Shown one piece after another: positions 1 through 6,894 of a stretch of 14,423 bases of DNA; the first letter of the stretch is position 1, and the number at the start of each line of letters is the position of its first letter. The notes below the pieces were generated by a model that saw nothing but the letters and a program-made list of their open reading frames with translations, was not told the DNA's origin and searched no databases. Made by a program: the position numbers and the translations under genes. Origin of the DNA: JACMRI01 sp043778625 (GTDB lineage: Bacteria; Bacteroidota; Bacteroidia; UBA4408); contig JAYWFU010000118.1 of the NCBI GenBank assembly GCA_043778625.1, forward strand, positions 1-14,423, written 5' to 3'.

Positions 1-402
1 ACTGCATTTACAATTATTACTCACCTCAAATTTGCCAAAACTATTTAACTGATTTTCAAATATTAGTTTATCTCCCATATAATTAAGGTCGAGCCCCCAG
101 TATTTACTAGCATTTTTAAGAGTTGTGGGATCGTTAAACCATTGTTGTGTACCTGCAAACGTATACCCTAAACTAATGTTGGCTACTGTAACTTGCACAC
201 CTATGGCTATAGGGTATTTAGCATTAAATTGCTTGTTTATTGATGTGCTATTTTTATCCTTAATAGTATAGTGCAGACCATTGCTTGTAATGTAGGTTTT
301 AATACCAAGCCAGGTAGTATATTTTTCTACATTATCATTGGTAAGTGCCAATACGGGTAGTGTTACTACTGATAATAATAGGATTACACATAGGTTTTTC
401 AT
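1..402 (-). CDS. DUF4421-like envelope protein, N-terminal part (cut by window edge)
   Basis: An uninterrupted reading frame of 134 codons runs from an ATG at 402 off the left edge. It begins with a signal peptide (MKNLCVILLLSVVTLPVLA, cleavage near residue 19). The mature part alternates short strands: a stretch resembling 'Y-P-I-A-I-G-V' at about residues 68-74, then LGYTFAG, then K-Y-W-G-L-D-L-N-Y-M-G-D-K at about 99-111. This order (an 'x-P-xx-x-G-xx' strand, then a 'fDLqlnyyGrkf' strand) resembles DUF4421, a Bacteroidota family thought to form outer-membrane beta barrels. The family assignment is from memory of its pattern and is tentative; the secreted nature is clear. The gene lies 170 bp downstream of the T9SS cargo gene on the same strand. 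No TAnnTTTG box was found in the gap, so its promoter is not identified. Confidence 0.6.
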   Translation of the reverse strand, partial: MKNLCVILLLSVVTLPVLALTNDNVEKYTTWLGIKTYITSNGLHYTIKDKNSTSINKQFNAKYPIAIGVQVTVANISLGYTFAGTQQWFNDPTTLKNASKYWGLDLNYMGDKLIFENQLNSFGKFEVSNNCKCS

Positions 403-433
403 GTTATTTTAAATAATTATAATAAGCTAATTT

Positions 434-494
434 AATTTATTTACTGCAATTAGCAAGCGTTGATTAATCTACCTTTATTATTTTTTTGATACTC
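434..494 (-). repeat. Duplicated 3' end of the adjacent T9SS gene (detached copy)
   Basis: This stretch aligns with 541-603 at high identity with a 2-base gap. Read on the minus strand, positions 493-464 encode S-I-K-K-I-I-K-V-D-stop, the same last nine residues and stop codon as the T9SS gene that ends at 573. The similarity continues through about 30 bases of 3' flank. It is therefore a detached copy of a gene terminus, either from a local duplication or from a vanished paralogue. Confidence 0.8.
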
Positions 495-500
495 CTCGCT

Positions 501-532
501 CGCCTTGGTTCGTGTCCCCACGAACCAAGGCG
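501..532. repeat. Perfect palindromic element, copy 1
   Basis: A 14-bp perfect stem (arms 501-514 and 519-532) encloses the loop TCCC. Read on the minus strand the loop is GGGA, a GNRA-type tetraloop. A closely related element, including the flanking CTCCTCG, lies at 5245-5276, so this is a dispersed repeat. It sits 40 bases beyond the stop of the T9SS gene at 573 and could stop transcription or protect the 3' end of that minus-strand message. There is no T tract after it in either direction, so a classical intrinsic terminator is not supported. Confidence 0.85.
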
Positions 533-540
533 AAAAAAGT

Positions 541-603
541 AATTTATTTATAACAATTAGTAAGTTGGGTAATTAATCCACCTTTATTATTTTTTTGATA
601 CTC
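541..603 (-). repeat. 3' end of T9SS gene, second copy of the flanking direct repeat
   Basis: This is the intact counterpart of 434-494. It contains the last ten codons of the T9SS gene, its stop at 573-575 and about 30 bases of downstream flank. The two copies are direct repeats about 107 bases apart and bracket the palindrome at 501-532. Confidence 0.8.
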
Positions 604-2999
604 GTTTGTCCGTTACTGTAAGTAAGATGCAGTAAGTAAGTACCAGCTGCTGTGTTAGCCAAATTAATAGTAGCTTGGTTAGCATTAACGCCTTGTGTAG
701 TTAATACCTTACCTGCTAAATCCATTACCTTTGCAGTAGCTATTTTATCAGTAGTAGTAGTAATAACAAAAGTATTACTAAACGGATTAGGACTTACGGC
801 TACATTGCTAGTATTAGCTATGCTTGCAACAGTTACTAATGTAGTGGGGGTTATTTGCATTTTGTCAAAAGCACCCTCTAACAAATGCCCTGGAGCAAAA
901 TCTTGCACCTTAACTATTAATTGCATGGTGGTAGTTAGGGGCAAAATAGTTTCGAGGTGAGTAATAGTGTTTGTATTCCATTTGCCAAAAACTACATTAC
1001 CCTTATACACTTTTTCTAGCACTACCGTTTGTGTGCCATTACTCATGCTTACGTACATGGTATCATTAGCCGTAGTTGAACCGCCTCCGTTATAAAACCA
1101 ACGTTGGTAGCTAAGTGTAGCACTTGTTAAATAGCTTAAATCCATAATAGGCGATGTTAATGTGGTGTATCCATCATCTACATCGTCAAGCCCTACTGCG
1201 CCTGGGGCATTACCTGTTACAAAAGCAAAGCCACCACAATCGGTACTAGCATCAACATTGGCATTACTAAGTGCTCCATTATTATTGGTACCCTCTGGTA
1301 TTGCACGTTCCCAAGCTCCTGCGGTGGCAGTGGTGGTTACTGTCCAGTTATTGTTAAATATAAAATCGTCGTAGTAGCCTTTCAGCAATTCAAACTGTGG
1401 CTGTGGCGTGGTATTATTAATAGTTTGGTTTGTAAGGCATTTGGTAATATAGCCCCACTTGCCCACATACTCGTTATAAGTGCCGTAGTTTAAGCAATTA
1501 ATTGTGGCATCGCCAGCAGCATTGGCTGTTTCGTTTATGGCGCCTGTCCAACCAATGGCATTAGCAGTTTCAATTACCGTAACTGATGCACCATTTACTG
1601 GAGTTTGAACTGTTGAGTCTTTAACATTAACTATGTAAGTAAGGCTACCATTGCTTAATAAGCCGCGATTTAATAAAATTACTATACCTGAATTTAATTG
1701 TACGTTAGTAATAGTGGTGGTGGTATAACCACTTTTGCTTATTGTAATAGTATATGTTCCATTATCTACGGTACCCGTTTTATAATCGCCGTTGGCATCG
1801 GTTACTGTACTAAATGTAGTAGTTCCGTTGGTGGCAGTAATGGTGGCACTGTTTAATAATGTGGCACAACTGCTATCGGTTATTGTTCCCTCCAAATAGC
1901 TGGCTCGCTTATAAGTAGGTGTTAATACAAATAAACCTTGCGAAATATCGCTTACTACTAAGTTACCACTTGGCAAAAATGGATATACCCCCCAAGCACC
2001 ATCAAAGTTACCGCCTGATAATGGCGAGGTATCATACCAGCCTACATTAACTAAATTAGTAGGGCGGTGCACATCGGTTATTACCACACCGTCTTTATAC
2101 CACGAGGTTATTGCATAACCATTGCGCACGTGCGTGTTGTGCACTATGGCTTGCCCACCTGCATTTTGCGATTGTACACGAGCTACCTCAAACGGTTGCG
2201 ATACATCGCTAATATTATAAGCGGTTAGGTAGGTATTATCTACCTCATCGGTAGTAAATAAATACTGCTTATCAGCACTAGGCCAAGAGTTGTGGGTAAA
2301 ATTGTTGGGCGTGTTTTGAGTAGATAAAACTGTTGGAGCGGTTTTATTAGTCATATCTACAATTGAAAAATGCCCAGCGTAAATATTACAGGCATACAGC
2401 GTGTCGTTATCTACATAGCCGTCATGTATGTATTCGTTGTTTAAAGCTCCTAAATATGCAGGATTCCAAGGGTCGTTGAGGCTAAATACTAACGCCCCTT
2501 TATTACTTACATTGCTACCATACAAATACAAGTTACCTTTGGCGGTATCAATGTGTAACGCATGTATTGTGCTTAATGTAGTAGATGCGCTACCTGCAAT
2601 AGTTATAACGGGTTGAATAAATTTACTACGAATGCCACGGTAATTGGGTAATGCCGACAAATCAATAATTTGCAAGCCGCCCCCACCCTCAGTGGTTACG
2701 TAAGCATATTTTTTAAACGTTTTTACCTCACGCCATATACTTGTAGGGCCTACAATATTAGTATCGCGCAGGAGTAGTAAGGGGTTGGTAACATTAACAA
2801 TTTCTAGCCCTTGTTCCCAGCCTACCAGTGCATACTCTTTGCCTGTGCTATCGGCTATACCACCAATGTTTGACAAATCGGCTCCTGAAGTACCATAGGT
2901 TAATTGGCTACCTAATGTTATATTTTTGTTAGGTGCTTGCGCCTGTAAGTTAGTTCCGGTTAAAGCTACTGCCGTTGCTAATAGTATATTTTTAATCAT
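573..2999 (-). CDS. T9SS-secreted choice-of-anchor B / LVIVD-propeller protein
   Basis: An 808-residue secreted protein with no assigned enzymatic role. Residues 1-21 form a signal peptide ending L-Q-A-Q-A. Residues about 40-360 form an LVIVD-type beta propeller of the choice-of-anchor B family, with repeated 'G-L-x-I-V/I-D' strands, SIWREVKTFKKYAYVTTEG at 87-105 and HNTHVRNGYAITSWYKDGV at 287-305. Residues 368-440 are a carboxypeptidase-regulatory-like domain (GTITDSS, then TVTDANGDY). A second Ig-like segment spans about 450-540. Residues 541-717 look like a MAM/jelly-roll domain. The last 75 residues (NPFSNTF at 738, then KVMDLAGKVL, then AAGTYLLHL) are a T9SS type A sorting domain. The protein would cross the outer membrane by T9SS and be anchored or released at the surface. 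The gene is divergent from the PorE-like gene, so the 233-bp gap between them must hold both promoters. The start fits the signal peptide. Confidence 0.9.
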   Translation of the reverse strand: MIKNILLATAVALTGTNLQAQAPNKNITLGSQLTYGTSGADLSNIGGIADSTGKEYALVGWEQGLEIVNVTNPLLLLRDTNIVGPTSIWREVKTFKKYAYVTTEGGGGLQIIDLSALPNYRGIRSKFIQPVITIAGSASTTLSTIHALHIDTAKGNLYLYGSNVSNKGALVFSLNDPWNPAYLGALNNEYIHDGYVDNDTLYACNIYAGHFSIVDMTNKTAPTVLSTQNTPNNFTHNSWPSADKQYLFTTDEVDNTYLTAYNISDVSQPFEVARVQSQNAGGQAIVHNTHVRNGYAITSWYKDGVVITDVHRPTNLVNVGWYDTSPLSGGNFDGAWGVYPFLPSGNLVVSDISQGLFVLTPTYKRASYLEGTITDSSCATLLNSATITATNGTTTFSTVTDANGDYKTGTVDNGTYTITISKSGYTTTTITNVQLNSGIVILLNRGLLSNGSLTYIVNVKDSTVQTPVNGASVTVIETANAIGWTGAINETANAAGDATINCLNYGTYNEYVGKWGYITKCLTNQTINNTTPQPQFELLKGYYDDFIFNNNWTVTTTATAGAWERAIPEGTNNNGALSNANVDASTDCGGFAFVTGNAPGAVGLDDVDDGYTTLTSPIMDLSYLTSATLSYQRWFYNGGGSTTANDTMYVSMSNGTQTVVLEKVYKGNVVFGKWNTNTITHLETILPLTTTMQLIVKVQDFAPGHLLEGAFDKMQITPTTLVTVASIANTSNVAVSPNPFSNTFVITTTTDKIATAKVMDLAGKVLTTQGVNANQATINLANTAAGTYLLHLTYSNGQTSIKKIIKVD

Positions 3000-3047
3000 A
3001 AGTGGTAATGGTTTTTATAAAATGTATTTTGATTTAACAATCTAAAT

Positions 3048-3055
3048 CAAAGCTA
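3048..3055 (-). promoter_or_regulatory. Candidate Bacteroidota -7 box for the T9SS gene
   Basis: On the minus strand this reads TAGCTTTG, a full match to TAnnTTTG. It lies about 48 bases upstream of the ATG at 2999, so the leader would be about 40 bases. No good TTTG box is seen at the usual upstream distance, so the call rests on the -7 box alone. Confidence 0.35.
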
Positions 3056-3232
3056 TGCTTTTTTAAGTGAATATTGTCTTAATTTAATCAGTTTAAAATT
3101 TTATTCAGTATAGTATTTAACAATAGAGGTATAAATGCACCATTTAATTTATGCAAATTGTAAAAATGAAATTACATTTACGGAACGGAAGTTGGTAAGG
3201 ATTATATTATCAGCTAAAAAAAACAACTCTTT

Positions 3233-5221
3233 ATGCGCACACTAACTACTTTATTATTAGCACTAATAACACTAACCACATTAGCACAAGACGAAAAACT
3301 TACGCCTTGCGATTATGCACCTACTAACAAAAAAGCATTAAAAATGTTAGAGAAAGGACGTGATAAAAAAAACACGGTAGAAGAACGTATTATTATATTA
3401 AAAGAGCTTGTTTCCCTAGAACCCGAATGGGCAGAGGCAGTAAACGAATTAGCTATTAATCAATACAAGGTATTTAAAGTGCGTGGTAGTAATTGGAAAG
3501 CGTGCGAAGAAAACCTAAAAAGTGTAATAAGCCTTTGCCCCGATTTAAACCCCTACGCTTACTACTACATTGGTGCGTATGCCTACGATAAAGAAAACTG
3601 GAAAGAGGCTATTGATATGCTTAAAGTATTTACCAAAAGCCCCGAAAATGCTAAAACAACCGAAGATTACGAGGAAGCGCAAGGCATGCTAAGCGATGCA
3701 AAATTTAATGATAAAATGAAAAACAATCCTGTGCCATTTAACCCACAATTGGTAGAGGGAGTAAGTAGCAAAAAAAATGAATATCTAGCCATACTATCGC
3801 CCGATAACGAGCAATGCTTGTACACACGTACGGTTGATGTGGTTGACAAAAATAGCGTGTATGCTAGCGACAAAGAAAAAGAAGTATTTATGTACAGCAA
3901 GCGTGCAAGCGTTAATGCTCCGTTTGATAACGGAACCTTGTTTGTTGACCCATTTAACCAAGGAGCTGACGCTTACGGAGGAGCATGCTTGAGCCCTGAC
4001 AATAAAAAAATGTACATTACCATTTGCCGCTCAGGTAAGGCTGGCTATAACAATTGCGATATTTACAGTGCCGATTTGGTGGACGGTGCTTGGGATAATA
4101 TTAAAAATCTAGGACCTAACGTAAACACCGAAGATGGCTGGGAAAGCCAACCCACCGTAAGTAGCGACGGTAGCACATTAATATTTGCAACGGCACGAGC
4201 TGATAGTAAAGCCATAGATTTATTTACGAGCAAAAAACAAGACGATGGTTCGTGGGGGAGAGCCACCAGTATGGGCAAAGTAATTAATACTGATGGTAAA
4301 GAAAAAACACCTTTCCTGCACAGCGATAGTCAAACGCTTTATTTTAGTAGCGATGGACACAGAGGCGTGGGGGGCTTTGATGTTTTTTTTACACGGCAAG
4401 ACGAAAAAGGAAACTGGAGTAGACCTCAAAACATCGGTTTCCCTATTAATAGCGAGGGCGACGAATATGGTTTTTTTGTGAGCCTTGATGGGCATAAGGG
4501 TTACTACGCAAGTAGCAAGCTAGCCACTATTGGCAAGGGAGGCATTGATGTATTTAACTTTGTAATGCCCGAGGACGCTAAGCCCGAAAAAGTATTGTTT
4601 ATGAAAGGCGTAGTAAAAGACGAAATGGGAAATCCATCAAGCACGAGTAGCGTAGAACTTAAAAATACTAAAACCAAAGAGGTTAAAAAAATAGAAGTAG
4701 ACCGTAAAACGGGCGAGTACACCGCTATTGTTACCTTAAAGCGTAACGAAGATGTGGTGCTAACTGTTAAGCAACCTGATGCCGTGCCTACATCGGTGCT
4801 GTATAGTATTAAAGACACCGTTCTAGGTACTACCCCTTTAAAAAAAGATATTGTAACCGAAGAGGTTAAGGTAGGAAAAACGTATGCCTTAAATAATATT
4901 AATTACAAAACAAATTCGTCACAACTTACTGACGAATCTTTTTTGATTATTGATGAATTAATACAATTTTTAAAAGATAATCAAGCCATAAATATTATGA
5001 TACAAGGGCATACTGATAATCAGGGCGGAGCCGATGCTAACCTTGCCCTAAGTACCGACCGTGCCTTTAGTGTAAAAGACTATATTCAAAGTAAAGGCAT
5101 AACTAAAGAACGCTTGCAGTTTAAAGGTTTTGGAGCTACAAAGCCCATTACTACTAACGATACTGAGGAGGGGCGAAAACGCAACCGTAGAACTGAGTTT
5201 TTAATTACGAGCAAAAGTTAG
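3233..5221 (+). CDS. PorE-like multidomain protein (TPR, WD40-like propeller, CRD, OmpA)
   Basis: A 662-residue periplasmic protein that probably tethers an outer-membrane assembly to peptidoglycan. A signal peptide (about residues 1-18, ending T-L-A-Q) precedes helical TPR-like repeats at about 30-155. Next come PD40/WD40-like blades at about 175-450 with repeated 'LSPDN' and 'YFSSDGHRGVGGFDVF' motifs. A carboxypeptidase-regulatory-like domain spans about 455-520. The OmpA C-terminal domain spans 553-662 and carries D595 and R610 in the pattern HTDNxG...N..LS..RA, the pair that binds diaminopimelate in this family, then GFGATKP and GRKRNRRTEF. This order and length match PorE of Porphyromonas gingivalis, a T9SS component. 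Many Bacteroidota carry several proteins of this layout, so orthology is not proven. No lipobox cysteine is present at the cleavage site. The ATG at 3233 places the signal peptide correctly. Its location beside a T9SS cargo gene is suggestive only. Confidence 0.85.
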   Translation: MRTLTTLLLALITLTTLAQDEKLTPCDYAPTNKKALKMLEKGRDKKNTVEERIIILKELVSLEPEWAEAVNELAINQYKVFKVRGSNWKACEENLKSVISLCPDLNPYAYYYIGAYAYDKENWKEAIDMLKVFTKSPENAKTTEDYEEAQGMLSDAKFNDKMKNNPVPFNPQLVEGVSSKKNEYLAILSPDNEQCLYTRTVDVVDKNSVYASDKEKEVFMYSKRASVNAPFDNGTLFVDPFNQGADAYGGACLSPDNKKMYITICRSGKAGYNNCDIYSADLVDGAWDNIKNLGPNVNTEDGWESQPTVSSDGSTLIFATARADSKAIDLFTSKKQDDGSWGRATSMGKVINTDGKEKTPFLHSDSQTLYFSSDGHRGVGGFDVFFTRQDEKGNWSRPQNIGFPINSEGDEYGFFVSLDGHKGYYASSKLATIGKGGIDVFNFVMPEDAKPEKVLFMKGVVKDEMGNPSSTSSVELKNTKTKEVKKIEVDRKTGEYTAIVTLKRNEDVVLTVKQPDAVPTSVLYSIKDTVLGTTPLKKDIVTEEVKVGKTYALNNINYKTNSSQLTDESFLIIDELIQFLKDNQAINIMIQGHTDNQGGADANLALSTDRAFSVKDYIQSKGITKERLQFKGFGATKPITTNDTEEGRKRNRRTEFLITSKS

Positions 5222-5244
5222 TACCCACACACCAAATACCTCCT

Positions 5245-5276
5245 CGCCTTGTTTCGTGTCCCCACGAACCAAGACG
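5245..5276 (+). terminator. Palindromic element, copy 2; likely terminator of the PorE-like gene
   Basis: Two 14-base arms (5245-5258 and 5263-5276) around the loop TCCC pair with two mismatches. Five T residues follow at 5278-5282, so on the plus strand it resembles an intrinsic terminator 23 bases after the stop at 5221. The T tract overlaps the stop codon of dapF on the other strand, so the element separates two convergent genes. Loop, arms and the upstream CTCCTCG match the element at 501-532. Confidence 0.6.
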
Positions 5277-5280
5277 ATTT

Positions 5281-6069
5281 TTATAATTCCATACTAACTG
5301 TAAACACAGCCTTAGCAGAGCCTGTAAGCACAATGTTAGTAAAGCCTTTAGTAGCACTGTAGTTAAACGTTACTACTAATTTTCCGCCAAGGGCAGCTAC
5401 TTTTATAGTGGCTTTAGTGGCCGTTTGTTGAGTATATACATAATAGCTTAATGCTGCCGCCGTTACTCCTGTGCCGCAGGCCAAAGTTTCGTTTTCCACC
5501 CCACGTTCGTAGGTACGTATGGCTAGCTTGTTAGGGGCTAGTACTTGTACGTAGTTTACATTTATACCATCGGGAGCGTAACGTGAGCTGTAACGTACCT
5601 TAGCACCAATCAACGCTACATTAAGTGCATTGTTATTGGGCACAAAAGTTACATAATGTGGCGAGCCAGTATTTACCTCATAATGGGTTTTAAATTGCTG
5701 TACCATAGGCACATTAATCATGTGTAGGCTTATGGTTTGGTTGGCATTAATTGTGGCGAGGTGCGCACCGTCAATGGCCATAAATTGGGTACTCGTTTCT
5801 ATAACTCCCAAATGGTGGGCAAACAGTACAATACAGCGTCCCCCATTGCCACACATAGTACTTTGCTTACCGTTGCTATTATAATACACCATTTTAAAAT
5901 CAAGCGTAGCATGTTTTTCTAACAGCATTAATCCGTCGGCTCCCACGCCATAGTTGCGGTGGCATAACTGTGCAATTTGTTGCGTGGTAAGTTTAATTGT
6001 ACCCTTGCGGTTATCTATTAGCAAAAAATCGTTACCCGCTCCGTGGTATTTATGTAGTGTAAGTTTCAT
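5281..6069 (-). CDS. dapF: Diaminopimelate epimerase
   Basis: Converts LL-2,6-diaminopimelate to the meso form in the cytoplasm, the step before lysine and before meso-DAP is built into peptidoglycan. The 262 residues are the usual length. The two catalytic cysteines are present: C73 in MCGNGGRC and C198 in E-T-L-A-C-G-T-G. Substrate-binding signatures are also visible: HGAGNDF near residue 9, NTGSPHYV at 133-140 and YERGVENET at 187-195. The protein is built as two similar halves, each giving one cysteine. It is the second gene of a two-gene minus-strand unit, 5 bp after an unrecognised membrane protein. The gene ends convergently against the PorE-like gene with only a hairpin between them. 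Confidence 0.97.
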   Translation of the reverse strand: MKLTLHKYHGAGNDFLLIDNRKGTIKLTTQQIAQLCHRNYGVGADGLMLLEKHATLDFKMVYYNSNGKQSTMCGNGGRCIVLFAHHLGVIETSTQFMAIDGAHLATINANQTISLHMINVPMVQQFKTHYEVNTGSPHYVTFVPNNNALNVALIGAKVRYSSRYAPDGINVNYVQVLAPNKLAIRTYERGVENETLACGTGVTAAALSYYVYTQQTATKATIKVAALGGKLVVTFNYSATKGFTNIVLTGSAKAVFTVSMEL

Positions 6070-6074
6070 AATAA

Positions 6075-6728
6075 TTACATACGTTCTAACGAACGAAAAT
6101 CGTTACACAACATAATTTTGTATACGCTATTGCCGTGTTTTAAAAACACATCATTGTTTAATTCCGTAATAGATAATGGTTCGTCGGGCGATAAGCCAAA
6201 TAACACAATTTTAGTACCGTTCATTTTATAGCCCTTGTAATTAATGGGCGATTGCCAGTACTCTACCGTAATAGTGTGCAACGTATTACTTGCGGCAGTA
6301 GGTACACTGGCCACATCGGCTAATAGGGAGTCAATAGCACTTATCTTACGTATTTTATTAGTAACTATTTCTATTACACGAGTTTCTAACAGTTCGTCTT
6401 TACCCACGGTTACGTTTTCAATAAGTGAACTATCGGTGGCATAGCTACTGTCTGCTACGGTGTAACTATTGCTTAGTGCATTAGTTGTATTTTTATTTAT
6501 TACTATAATTTTTTCAACAGTATCAGTGGTTACTGAGTCGCGCCGTATGTATAATAAATGTAATAACTTATCCGTAAAACTATTTAGTACACTTTCTTTA
6601 AGTTGCTCGTTTTTTAGCGCAACATTAGTGGTGGAGGTACGGTTTAGTGTCATTACAAAACTTACCACAAGCCCAAGTATAATACCTAGCAATAAAAATA
6701 TAATTTTTGATTTTGATGAGGATTCCAT
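6075..6728 (-). CDS. Unrecognised single-pass membrane protein, first gene of dapF operon
   Basis: A 217-residue protein I do not recognise. Residues 1-7 are polar and basic (MESSSKSK). Residues about 8-27 form one hydrophobic helix (I-I-F-L-L-L-G-I-I-L-G-L-V-V-S-F-V). No cleavage site is evident, so it is probably an inner-membrane anchor with the rest in the periplasm. Residues 30-140 are rich in Ser, Thr, Val and Lys with heptad-like spacing. The last 75 residues look like a small folded domain (ITVEYWQSPINYKGYKMNGTK, then a strand-rich end). It stops 5 bp before dapF, so the two are almost certainly co-transcribed. The link to a DAP-synthesis enzyme could hint at an envelope role, but no function can be assigned. 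A TAnnTTTG match lies too close to the ATG to be convincing. Confidence 0.75.
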   Translation of the reverse strand: MESSSKSKIIFLLLGIILGLVVSFVMTLNRTSTTNVALKNEQLKESVLNSFTDKLLHLLYIRRDSVTTDTVEKIIVINKNTTNALSNSYTVADSSYATDSSLIENVTVGKDELLETRVIEIVTNKIRKISAIDSLLADVASVPTAASNTLHTITVEYWQSPINYKGYKMNGTKIVLFGLSPDEPLSITELNNDVFLKHGNSVYKIMLCNDFRSLERM

Positions 6729-6894
6729 GCATTACAAAACTAATTTTTTTTAGCTATCAACACCTGCTTTTTTACTATTCACAAATAACGTACTATTGTT
6801 AATAAATACAGTAGCTAAAACACGAATAGTTAATTAAAAAACGGGGTAAAATACTACATTCGTGCATAATTAAAATTTTACTTAATCAATAACA

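Noticed and set aside
501..532. Palindrome as a classical intrinsic terminator
   Set aside because: No T tract follows the stem in either direction; the adjacent run is A on the plus strand, so only copy 2 qualifies.
4382..4390. Run of T within the PorE-like gene as a frameshift site
   Set aside because: The protein frame is intact on both sides with continuous propeller motifs, so nothing indicates slippage.
4220..4495. Overlapping antisense ORF inside the PorE-like gene
   Set aside because: No start context or recognisable domain, and the sense gene is well supported across the whole interval.
6735..6742. TAGTTTTG on the minus strand as promoter of the gene at 6728
   Set aside because: Transcription would start at or inside the ATG, and the nearest upstream TTG is 15 bases away, which is too short a spacer.
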